Assembly: GCA_905221605.1 (NCBI GenBank)
Contig: CAJNDS010000014.1
Coordinates: 1 to 64,000, forward strand
From: Symbiodinium natans
Lineage: Eukaryota; Sar; Dinophyceae; Suessiales; Symbiodiniaceae
DNA length: 64,000 bases
Reading direction: 5' to 3'
The position numbers and the translations under genes were made by a program. Below the pieces are notes generated by a model. It saw only the letters and a list, made by a program, of their open reading frames with translations. It ran no database searches and had not been told where the DNA came from. Shown one piece after another: positions 52,470 to 60,693 of the stretch (position 1 is its first letter; the number at the start of each line of letters is the position of its first letter).

Positions 52470-52605
52470 CCCCTTTTTGCTGAGCGGACGGCTCTGACAG
52501 CTTTGTGTCTTCTCACGAGCCGGTGTAAATCGATGATCGACGTTAACATCCTAACCCCTGAACCCAATAAGGATCTAGGGTTGAGGGTTTGTAAAGAGTG
52601 TAGGG
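52470..52605 (+). CDS. Exon candidate, about 43 codons
   Basis: Plus frame AERTALTALCLLTSRCKSMI then DVNILTPEPNKDLGLRVCKE. Unrecognised. Confidence 0.36.
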
Positions 52606-52787
52606 TTTAGGGTTTAGGGTTTCGGGCTTCGGGCTTAGGGCTTAGGGCTGCAGACTCGTCGAGGATGCCTGTTGTTGTATTCTTGTTGAGAGTTCACTAC
52701 ACTTTCTAGGGGCCCCGAAACCGCATAAACATAAAGATACTACTCCTAAGGGGCCCTACTCAGGGGGGATTCTGGAAAAGCCGTGTT

Positions 52788-52871
52788 AGTAGAAAAGCAC
52801 TTCGCCCTGCCCCAAGTACCACTTCGTGAGGGCGCCTTCATCAGGGCTTGATGGGTACTTGAGGGAAACCC
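52788..52871 (-). CDS. Terminal exon candidate
   Basis: After GGTTTCCCTCAAG| the minus frame reads YPSSPDEGALTKWYLGQGEV then LFY and TAA. Confidence 0.42.
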
Positions 52872-53005
52872 TAAACCCTCAAACCTCTAAACCCTATAAA
52901 CCCCATAAGCCCTCAGCCCAAAAGAGTGTCTCTTTAATTGAAAGACTACTTGCAAAGGGGAGTTTGGGGGGTGTTAAGGTATAACGCTACAATCCCAGCC
53001 GCTTT

Positions 53006-53065
53006 TCAAGCGGATGGAAAGAATCCCTTGGATGGGCGCGTCGCATCCCGCCACCCCGTCATGCC
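53006..53065 (-). CDS. Terminal exon candidate
   Basis: After ATCTCAACAG| the minus frame reads GMTGWRDATRPSKGFFPSA then TGA, 20 codons including stop. Confidence 0.4.
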   Translation of the reverse strand, partial: GMTGWRDATRPSKGFFPSA

Positions 53066-53193
53066 CTGTTGAGATCTGAGGGGAGCTTAGCGTAAGTAGG
53101 TTATAGGCATAGGGTTTAGGGTTCAGGGTTTAGAGTTTAGGGCTTAGGGTTTCTGAGTATAAGTTCGGTAAACCCGGAACCCTAAACTACAGA

Positions 53194-54045
53194 AACACGA
53201 GCTTCCCGAGCCTTTAGGAGTGTGGCCTGAGAAGGCCCCCAAGCCCGGGACCTGCGCAGTAGGATGCGCTGTAAGCCTGAAAGCTACGCTTTAGGCTGCA
53301 GGCTTTTGGGTTTAGGGTTCAGGCGGTTTAGGGTTTAGGGTTTAGGGTTTAGGGTTTAGGGTTTAGGGTTTAGGGTTTAAGCTTCAGTGAAGTTGGGCTC
53401 GAGTTTTTTAAGCGTTCGGGTTTTGGGCGTAGCTCCTCGCCCGAACCGGCATGCATTGAGGTGACCGGGCAGCCCATCCCAAGGGGAGGCATTAACACCA
53501 GATCTAAAATCCAGAGCCGAAAGAGCACGAAGGCCTACCTGGGGACCCTCTTTACCCAGAATTTTATACGTTAAACCTACGAATTCACAGCAATTACTAC
53601 TAAAAAAATTATGGGTTAAACCTACGAATTAAGGGCAATTACTACTAAACTGTAGGTAAATAGGGCCCCCAGGTCAAGCCTAAACTTGCCTAAACCCTAA
53701 AGCCCTAAACCTGTAGAAGCCCTAAAGCCTCAAAGCCTGCTTGGCAGGCTTTGCTACCAGGCCTGGGCACTTGAGAAAACTTGTCAGCTCCATGTGATCT
53801 GCTGGTAGGAGTTAGGGTTTAGGGTTTAGGGTTTAGGGTTTAGGGGTTAGGGGTTAGGGGTTAGGGGTTAGGGTTTAGGGTTTAGGGATTTGGGTGTAGG
53901 GACATTGCCGGAAAACAACCCTACACCCTATATCCTGCCTGGCTCCCCAAACACCCACTGTTCTGGAAGGCTTATGCCCTGCATGAGAACCGATAGGTTG
54001 CGAGTGAGGCCACATGAACACAAAACCACACACCTCCCTAAACCC
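53194..54045 (+). CDS. Multi-exon gene candidate
   Basis: Plus-strand pieces: 53194-53271 after AACTACAG| (KHELPEPLGVWPEKAPKPGT, donor GCT|GTAAGC, exactly 26 codons); 53386-53535, about 50 codons (EVGLEFFKRSGFGRSSSPEP ... GQPIPRGGINTRSKIQSRKS), ending at a family E element; 53761-53804 after TTTGCTACCAG| (AWALEKTCQLHVIC, donor TG|GTAGGA); about 53930-54045 (GSPNTHCSGRLMPCMRTDRL then VRPHEHKTTH). Splice signals are canonical at most ends but phases were not all matched. Unknown family, basic. Confidence 0.5.
53535..53682. mobile_element. TIR element, family E
   Basis: ACCTGGGGACCCTCTTTACC to GGTAAATAGGGCCCCCAGGT. An internal tandem duplication (GGTTAAACCTACGAATT) is present. Confidence 0.82.
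53815..53890 (+). repeat. Telomere-like tract (TTTAGGG and GTTAGGG)
   Basis: About 10 units with a central GGGGTTA block. Confidence 0.94.
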
Positions 54046-54136
54046 TAAACCCTAGACCCTAATTCCTAAACCCTAAACCCCATACCCTAACCCTAAACCC
54101 TAAACCCAAACCCTAAACCCTAAACCTCTCTTACTG

Positions 54137-54170
<34 letters not shown>

Positions 54171-54199
54171 AACCTTAAGATCATTCGTGGTCCTGTGTC

Positions 54200-54520
54200 T
54201 TGTCTGCACTTATGATTCCCCCTCTGGAACCTTCCGCGGCGGGGGCCGATGACGGTTATCGGAGGCCCCTTGAGATGCTGGGGGGGGGGGAGTGTGGTGG
54301 TGGCCGCGGCTGTGCCGCAGGTCGACCCCTACCTACCTCATTCGTGGTCAAGGCGCAAGGTTTCGTGGACAAGGCACAAGGCTTCGTGGACAAGGCACAA
54401 GGCTTCGTGGACAAGGCAAGCTTGCCCCCTCTCCCCCCTCCCCTCCCCCTCCCGTGCCTTGTCAACTTGCTGATGAAAAATGTTAACTTTCAAATTCCCT
54501 TATTGGGTTTAGGGTTTAGG
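54200..54520 (+). CDS. ORF/exon with 21 bp tandem repeat
   Basis: Open plus frame. Three copies of a 21 bp repeat (54348-54413) encode AQGFVDK heptads. The frame crosses a poly-G run. Similar frames are open on all three plus phases, so coding status is uncertain. Confidence 0.28.
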
Positions 54521-54667
54521 GTTTGGGGTTTGGGGTTTAGGGTTCAACAGCTCCGGGTCGAGCATTCTCTAGTGGAGCCGCTGCTTCGACTCTAGAAAAA
54601 ACCCCACCCACCCAGAGACTCCCAAAACATTAGAATTCGGGTTCAGGGTTTAGGGCTCATTTCGCAG

Positions 54668-54758
54668 ATCATGGCTTGTGGCTCCTCCGCAGACGACATG
54701 GAGCCCTTGTCTGGACGCCTCACTTGCAGCCACCTTTGTTGGGCAGAGCTGGGGTGCT
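54668..54758 (+). CDS. First-exon candidate with ATG
   Basis: ATCATGG context; the frame reads MACGSSADDMEPLSGRLTCS then HLCWAELG, ending at telomeric units (|GTGCTTAGGG). MACGSS is reminiscent of the LURP-like gene's MGCAAS but lacks Gly at position 2. Confidence 0.38.
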
Positions 54759-54973
54759 TAGGGTTTAGGGTTTAGGGTTTAGGGTTTAGGGTTCGTGGGG
54801 CAGGGATGTAGGAGTTCCGGGTTTAGGGCTTTGGGTTCCGTGTTTAAGGTTCCAGGCTTCAGGACTGGAGGTTCAGGGTTTAGGCGCCCGGGACGTGCTT
54901 CGCTACTTATGAGTTCCGCCCCCCCCCCCCCCCCCCCCAAAGCCCCTCCAAAACCCTAAGAGCCCTGTATTAC

Positions 54974-56545
54974 GGTTGATGGAGGAAATCTTGCACCACC
55001 TATTGAATAACAAGTGACACGACACATGAGCATGACCCCGCACCCCCTTTTTAATATTGACGACGATGGACACCGAGGTGGTGCAAGATTTTTGTCATTG
55101 GAACCCGCGGCACTTCCGAGGAAGAACAATCAATATTAAAAAGGGGGCGCGGGGTCTCTACTTTGTTTGGCCGTATAAAGCGGTGCAAGATTTCCTCCAT
55201 CAACAGTACCTTACAACGTCGTCGCAGCAAGCAAGATGTATGATGAGTATACAGTGTTAACTGCATAATGTACATTTCCACAGTTAACGCTCAGTTAACA
55301 CTCAGTTAACACTACAGTTAACACTACAGTTAACACTACCGAAATGCTGCAAAAACCAGCATTTTGCTGGATATACACATTTAAAAGAAGCAAATTAGTA
55401 ATTTTACTGTCTTTAATACAAATGTGAGGAAAATGCCGGTTTTTGCAGCATTTCGGTAGTGTTAACTGTAGCGTTAACTGTAGTGTTAACTGAGCGTTAA
55501 CTGAGTGTTAACTGTACAAAAGGTGCAGTGCAGGATCACCAATGGCACCCCTGACGAGGGACTCTGGCAATTTGGTGATGTCTAGTAAATACACAGGCTG
55601 CTTTTGTCACTTAAGCAAAACGATCCTGTCGGTTGATGGAGGAAATCTTGCACCACCTATTGAATAACAAGTGACACGACACATGAGCATGACCCCGCAC
55701 CCCCTTTTTGATATTGACGACGATGGACACCGAGGTGGTGCAAGATTTTTGTCATTGGAACCCGCGGCACTTCCGAGGAAGAACAATCAATATTAAAAAG
55801 GGGGCGCGGGGTCTCTACTTTGCTTGGCCGTATAAAGCGGTGCAAGATTTCATCCATCAACAGTACCTTACAACGTCGTCGCAGCAAGCAAGATGTATGA
55901 TGAGTAAGTGTTAACTGTATTATGTACATTTCCACAGTTAACGCTCAGTTAACACTCAGTTAACACTCAGTTAACACTACAGTTAACACTACAGTTAACA
56001 CTACAGTTAACACTACCGAAATGCTGCAAAAACCAGCATTTTGCTGGATATACACATTTAAAAGAAGCAAATTAGTAATTTTACTGTCTTTAATACAAAT
56101 GTGAGGAAAATGCCGGTTTTTGCAGCATTTCGGTAGTGTTAACTGTAGCGTTAACTGTAGTGTTAACTGAGCGTTAACTGAGTGTTAACTGTACAAAAGG
56201 TGCAGTGCAGGATCACCAATGGCACCCCTGACGAGGGACTCTGGCAATTTGGTGATGTCTAGTAAATACACAGGCTGCTTTTGTCACTTAAGCAAAACGA
56301 TCCTGTCGGTTGATGGAGGAAATCTTGCACCACCTATTGAATAACAAGTGACACGACACATGAGCATGACCCCGCACCCCCTTTTTGATATTGACGACGA
56401 TGGACACCGAGGTGGTGCAAGATTTTTGTCATTGGAACCCGCGGCACTTCCGAGGAAGAACAATCAATATTAAAAAGGGGGCGCGGGGTCTCTACTTTGC
56501 TTGGCCGTATAAAGCGGTGCAAGATTTCATCCATCAACAGTATGA
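54974..56545 (+). repeat. Three tandem copies of a roughly 660 bp palindromic unit
   Basis: GGTTGATGGAGGAAATCTTG starts at 54974, 55631 and 56308 (spacings 657 and 677); the third copy stops near 56541. Each unit holds hairpin element 1 (ends GGTTGATGGAGGAAATCTTG and CAAGATTTCMTCCATCAAC, with inner arms GCACCCCCTTTTT/AAAAAGGGGGCGC) and element 2 (arms rich in CAGTTAACACTACAG closing on ACCGAAATGCTGCAAAAACC). The recurring 60-90 codon ORFs are read through the palindromes on both strands and are not taken as genes. Confidence 0.93.
55275..55515. repeat. Palindromic element 2, first copy
   Basis: Left arm has CAGTTAACGCTCAGTTAACA repeats then TACCGAAATGCTGCAAAAACC; the right arm is the reverse complement to TGTTAACTGTAC. 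About 80 bp arms around a 75 bp AT-rich loop. GTTAAC recurs every 10-12 bp. A second copy is at about 55930-56190. Confidence 0.92.
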
Positions 56546-56772
56546 ACCTGAAAACCATACAAAACCATATAAAACCTTTAAAACCCAAAACCCTCTAACG
56601 CCCTAAGAAACCCTAACACCCTTAGGCCGCTGTCCGAAACTCTAAACTCCATAGTCTAGAGACGCGCTTAGGCTTCAGGATTCTGGGCCATGGGTTCTGC
56701 GGGTTTAGGGGTTCAGGGTTTAGGGTTTAGGGTTTAGGGTTTAGGGTTCAGGGTTTAGGGCTTAGGGTTTAC

Positions 56773-57160
56773 CTGGGACCCTTATTTACCTACAGCTTCG
56801 TGGTAACTACTTGGCTGCACCCAGGAGGGTAGCTATAAATTAAACTTTTAGAGCTGCCTTGTTAAGAAACCCAATAAACCCAAAAAGGGTAAGGATCCGG
56901 TAAAGTACCACAAAGGAATGAAGTGGGTTTTGAGGCTCTATGGGAAATCTAAGGGAACCTAAACCCCCCTAAACCCTAAACCCTAAACCCTAAACCCTAA
57001 ACCCTAAACCCTAAACCCTAAACCCTAAACCCTAAACCCTAAACCCTAAACCCTAAACCCTAAACCCTAAACCCTAAACCCTAAACCCTAAACCCTACCA
57101 CAAATCCTAAACCTAGAATAAGGGTACTACTGGGCATCCTAGAACTGTAGGTAAAGAGGG
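56773..57160. mobile_element. Family E copy followed by a family D copy interrupted by telomeric repeats
   Basis: ACCTGGGACCCTTATTTACCTACAG begins a family E copy whose other end (CTGTAGGTAAAGAGGGTCTCTGGT) appears only at 57146-57170. Between them lies family D sequence (AAGGGAACCTAAACCCCCC ... GAATAAGGGTACTACTGGGCATCCTAG) split by about 19 CCCTAAA units (56965-57098). Confidence 0.7.
56965..57098 (-). repeat. Telomere-like tract (CCCTAAA)n nested in an element
   Basis: About 19 perfect units starting exactly at the element's own CCTAAACCCCCC. Confidence 0.97.
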
Positions 57161-57212
57161 TCTCTGGTATCGGGCCCCGACTCTATGGGGTCGAAGCGCA
57201 TCTTGTGAATCG

Positions 57213-57292
57213 GTTTAGGGTTTAGGGTTTAGGGTTTAGGGTTTAGGGTTTAGGGTTTAGGGTTTAGGGTTTAGGGTTTAGGGTTTAGGGTT
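57213..57292 (+). repeat. Telomere-like tract (TTTAGGG)n
   Basis: About 11 perfect units. Confidence 0.97.
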
Positions 57293-57328
57293 CGTTCACT
57301 GCAACGCTGTCGCCAGAGCGACTCACCC

Positions 57329-57385
57329 TTCTCCGGCCGCTGCGCCCAAAGTCTCAAGAACTACGTTGAGGGGTATAAGGAGGGA
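57329..57385 (-). CDS. Exon candidate with GTGAGT donor
   Basis: Minus frame LIPLNVVLETLGAAAGEG| ending GAAGG|GTGAGTCG, a consensus 5' splice site. Confidence 0.42.
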
Positions 57386-57532
57386 CCTTTAGAAGGTGCC
57401 CCTAATCAGATTTCCCCTATATGACCCTTTAACAACCTTTTTTCGTCCCTATATTCCTAAGTAGCCCCCTTTGGACCCAGGTACAAGTACGAAGAGAAAG
57501 AGACAGAGAGACCACTCACCTCCAAACCGAAA

Positions 57533-57585
57533 CCCTAAACCCTAAACCCTAAACCCTAAACCCTAAACCCTAAACCCTAAACCCT
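57533..57585 (-). repeat. Telomere-like tract (CCCTAAA)n
   Basis: About 7 units. Confidence 0.95.
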
Positions 57586-57959
57586 CTTCTCGTGAAAATC
57601 CCAAAGACAGAAACCTCTTTTGATCCTCCTAAGCTCGCCCTTCAGAGTCAATGAGGAACATATTCTGGTTTTATTCCTAGACCATAAACCCTAAACCCTA
57701 AAAAAAACCCTAAACCCTATCCCTAAACCCCTGAACCCTGAACCCTAAACCCTAAACCCTAAACCCGAAACCCTAAACCCTAAACCCTGAAACCTTAGTT
57801 TCCCTTGGGCCAGAGGGCGGTTCATGGCCAGCAGTGGGTTGCGGCGCGCCGAGAACCCTGGAATGCGCTTGGGCAGCAAAGGTCCGGACTGCTCCTGAGG
57901 CCCATTTAGGGTTTAGGGTTTAAGGTTTAGGGTTTAGGGTTTAGCTCTCTGATGCATGG

Positions 57960-58400
57960 CCCTGCTTTGAACACTAAATGATAAGGGGTATTGAAACACA
58001 GGAAGGGGACCTTAGGTAGCTGTAGCAGGGTGACAAATCACCGGCCTCCTATAGTATGTTGCTAGGACCATCACGGGCCTTACGAACATAAGGGTCCCTA
58101 GTATAGTAGGATCCTCATATAATAAGGACCCCAATAAGGTACCCCCACCTCGGTGCTCAAAACAAGGACTCGTAGCTGATTCTTTCACTTCGAACATCCC
58201 CGCCCTAGAGATCTGGAATTGTGTGGGCCGTCCTACTCTTTAGGGTTTCGGGTTTAGGGTTCAGGGTTGAGGGTTATCTTCGAGGCTTGATCACTTCGGG
58301 GTTCTTTGGGACTTCAGGGATCTTCTGAGGATACTCTGAGGTTGGGGATTCGGGAGATGGGCGAGGAGTAGACGGGGAGAGGAGAAGAATTTTGTTTACA
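57960..58400. other. Mostly single-copy sequence, no gene recognised
   Basis: A weak minus ORF (58012-58197) lies in a segment with several AGGACC/GGTCCT blocks that could be a decayed element. Confidence 0.35.
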
Positions 58401-58404
58401 AACT

Positions 58405-58645
58405 TAGCAACCCCACAACGAGGGTGGGGAATAACATCGACGCTACTGGTTGCGGAACGCAGGCCTGCAAAAGAACCCTCAGCGTGACAACCATGTGCTG
58501 CCAGAACTGTAGCCTGCTCATCACTGGAACGACATGCCTGCCACTCGTTATAAGACGACCCGTCCTCAACCTAAAACAACAAAAAATCGTGATACTACTA
58601 TGTGAGGACCCGCATTTCTCATCAAGAACCCAGTGAAAAAGAAAC
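58405..58645. CDS. Open region, strand and frame uncertain
   Basis: Plus ORF (70 codons), minus ORF (83 codons) and a plus frame with RYWLRNAGLQKNPQRDNHVL all span it. No motif decides among them. Confidence 0.25.
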
Positions 58646-58741
58646 ACTTGCCTTGGTGCGGTTGTCCCGAATATCCTGTCATCTCTTGGTGGTGATGCAT
58701 GACCCAGGTGTGCAGCCTAACTTAGCCTGACTGTACCCCAA

Positions 58742-58806
58742 ACCCTAAACCCTAAACCCTAAACCCTAAACCCTAAACCCTAAACCCTAAACCCTAAACC
58801 CTAAAC
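58742..58806 (-). repeat. Telomere-like tract (CCCTAAA)n
   Basis: About 9 units. Confidence 0.96.
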
Positions 58807-58811
58807 CGCAC

Positions 58812-58917
58812 CCTAAACCGCACCCTTCGCACTAGCAGGTCTCCCAGCGGACATCTGGGGTCAGCCAATGCCAGCTCCTCGACCTCTGTTTGCAAAACCA
58901 TTGAATTCTCAGGGGCT
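58812..58917 (-). CDS. Exon candidate
   Basis: Minus frame NSMVLQTEVEELALADPRCP then LGDLLVRRVR, continuing into TTTAGGG (coding strand). It is charged, helical and internally uninterrupted. Unknown family. Confidence 0.45.
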
Positions 58918-59036
58918 CTAGTAGCCTATAAAGTTCGGCCCGTGGAGGTACTGGGTTCAGGGTTTATAGGGTTTAGGGTTTAGGATTCCATGACACAGAC
59001 ACACACACACACACACAACTTACTGGTTCTTAGCAG

Positions 59037-59306
59037 GAAACTCGGGAATTGGGAATTTTATAGCCATCTATCCATACATGATACCTCGTCCCCCCATTCC
59101 CTACTACGAGCCCCTAAACCCTAAACCCCAAACCCCAAACCCCAAACCCTAAACCCTAAACCCTAAACCCCAAACCCCAAACCCCAAACCCGAAACCCTC
59201 AACCCTAAACCCTAAACCCTAAACCCGAAAACCAAGCCCCAGTCCTCCACCAACTGCATGAGCGAGGGACAATTTGCACTCGTCCTCAAGTTGCGAGTGC
59301 CTGTAG
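59037..59306 (+). CDS. Two exons across a CCCTAAA intron with AGCCCC direct repeat
   Basis: After GGTTCTTAGCAG| the plus frame reads NSGIGNFIAIYPYMIPRPPI then PYYEP. The CCCTAAA tract (59115-59228) is bounded by AGCCCC on both sides; removing it with one copy continues QSSTNCMSEGQFALVLKLRV then PVV and TGA. No GT donor exists at the left boundary, so this intron would be non-canonical. A different frame of the second piece could instead be an upstream exon of the next gene (CTGGAG|GTTTAG). Confidence 0.42.
59115..59228 (-). repeat. Telomere-like tract, CCCTAAA with CCCCAAA blocks
   Basis: About 16 units. Confidence 0.95.
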
Positions 59307-59319
59307 TGTGAAGCTGGAG

Positions 59320-59392
59320 GTTTAGGGTTTAGGGTTTAGGGTTTAGGGTTTAGGTTTTAGGTTTTAGGGTTTAGGGTTTAGGGTTTAGGGTT
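59320..59392 (+). repeat. Telomere-like tract (TTTAGGG)n
   Basis: About 10 units. Confidence 0.96.
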
Positions 59393-59419
59393 CTCCGAAA
59401 CCCTAAACCCTGCACCAGA

Positions 59420-60013
59420 CAACGATAGTAGCAGACTCCAAAAACTTCAACGCATGGCCGGCAACTGTCCGACTTATACTTACATTTTGCAGCAACACTC
59501 TTGGCAGCCCAGCAACCATCTCACAATGAGGGTACTCTGTTTTTGGTTGGTTGCTTTAGAAGGGAACTTTGAACAAGAAAAGTAAAGGCTACCTCTGGGC
59601 TACCAAGCATTCGTGTTGCACCCTGACAAGAAGTGTAAAAGCAGGGAAGTGCTGTACTCTAAAATCCTTCCATCCATTTCATCTAGAACTAGCCACAAAG
59701 TTAGGGTTTAGGGTTTAGGGTTTAGGGTTTAGGGTTTAGGGTTTAGGGTTTAGGGTTCCGGGTTTGGGGTTTGGGGTTTATGGTGTAGGGGCCCTGAACC
59801 CTAGTCCCTCACCCGATGTTCCCCTGCAAAGGGAGCTGCATCTTTGGATCTCGGTACTGGTGGGGTCCTTCTTCCCTTTACGGACCAGCTATATCGCTTC
59901 AACTGCCACAATCACGGTGTGTGACATCTGTAGGGTTTAGGGTTTAGGGTTTAGAGTTTAGGGTTTAGGGGACAGAGCAGCTTGTCAGCTACCCTCTTGC
60001 CCGCCCACGATAA
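59420..60013 (+). CDS. Four-exon gene with an in-frame TIR-element intron
   Basis: Plus-strand exons: 59420-59503 (VADSKNFNAWPATVRLILTF then CSNTL); 59608-59699 (FVLHPDKKCKSREVLYSKIL); 59832-59916 (AASLDLGTGGVLLPFTDQLY then FNCHNH); 59976-60013 (EQLVSYPLARPR and TAA). All three joins keep frame. Intron 1 is a family G element used as GC-AG: CTTG|GCAGCC...CTACCAAG|. Intron 2 is |GTTAGGG + telomeric tract ... CTGCAAAG|. Intron 3 is |GTGTGT + telomeric units ... GGGGACAG|. An upstream exon ending GAAGCTGGAG|GTTTAG (59319) would also join in phase. Family not recognised. Confidence 0.7.
59500..59607 (+). mobile_element. Family G TIR element functioning as a GC-AG intron
   Basis: Left CTTGGCAGCCCAGCAACC, right CTACCTCTGGGCTACCAAG. 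A T-to-C change (GTAGCC to GCAGCC) turns the usual GT donor into GC. Confidence 0.85.
59702..59757 (+). repeat. Telomere-like tract forming part of intron 2
   Basis: About 8 units immediately after AAA|GTTAGGG. Confidence 0.96.
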
Positions 60014-60226
60014 GGAAACACTTGGCGACACACTTGTAAAGGCACCAATGCCATACACAACTCGGAAAGAACCCCTCCAAGGGCTGGAACTAAACAAAGC
60101 CCTGCCCCTTAGCTCAACGCGGTTTAGGGTTTAGGGTTTGGGGTTTGGTGTTTAGGGTTTAGGGTTTAGGGTTTGGGGTGCAGGGCTCAGGGTTTAGGGT
60201 AAACCCGAAACCCCAAACTTCAAACC

Positions 60227-60370
60227 CTAAACGCTAGCTGTGCAGGCAAAGTTGCTGTCTCGCCAGCCAATGAAGTTCCTGAGACGCCCCAGAAGCCAAG
60301 AGACGATGGTGCACAAACTGCTACCGAAGCCTAAAGAATTCATCATCTCCATACACTCCGTGCATGGATG
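60227..60370 (-). CDS. Exon candidate
   Basis: Minus frame ECMEMMNSLGFGSSLCTIVS then WLLGRLRNFIGWRDSN, ending GCTAGC|GTTTAG. Downstream of the gene above on the same strand. Confidence 0.36.
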   Translation of the reverse strand, partial: HPCTECMEMMNSLGFGSSLCTIVSWLLGRLRNFIGWRDSNFACTASV

Positions 60371-60693
60371 TATGTATGTATGTATGTATCTATATCGGTA
60401 TATATATATATATAGATAGAAAGCCATGCTAGTTCAACAGGCCCTATACGACCTTGCCTTCGTAGAAACTACATTGGGAAACCATCAACTCAATCGAAAT
60501 AGCACGCTCATCGGGGAGTTGCGAGGACAGTTTCACTCTCTTGGCCATTCGACTTGTTCTCATGGGTGCGGATTCACCCTGCAAAGAGAAATTGGAATCA
60601 ACAGTCATAGCTGCAGCCCTCAACCCTACACGATGGCCCGGATAAGGGCCCTAAGGCGAGGAAATGTCATAAGACACTCAAACGATACCCCCC

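Noticed and set aside
55051-56606. Repeated 60-90 codon ORFs with VVQDFCHWNPRHFRG
   Set aside because: Read through near-perfect palindromes on both strands; openness is a property of the repeat.
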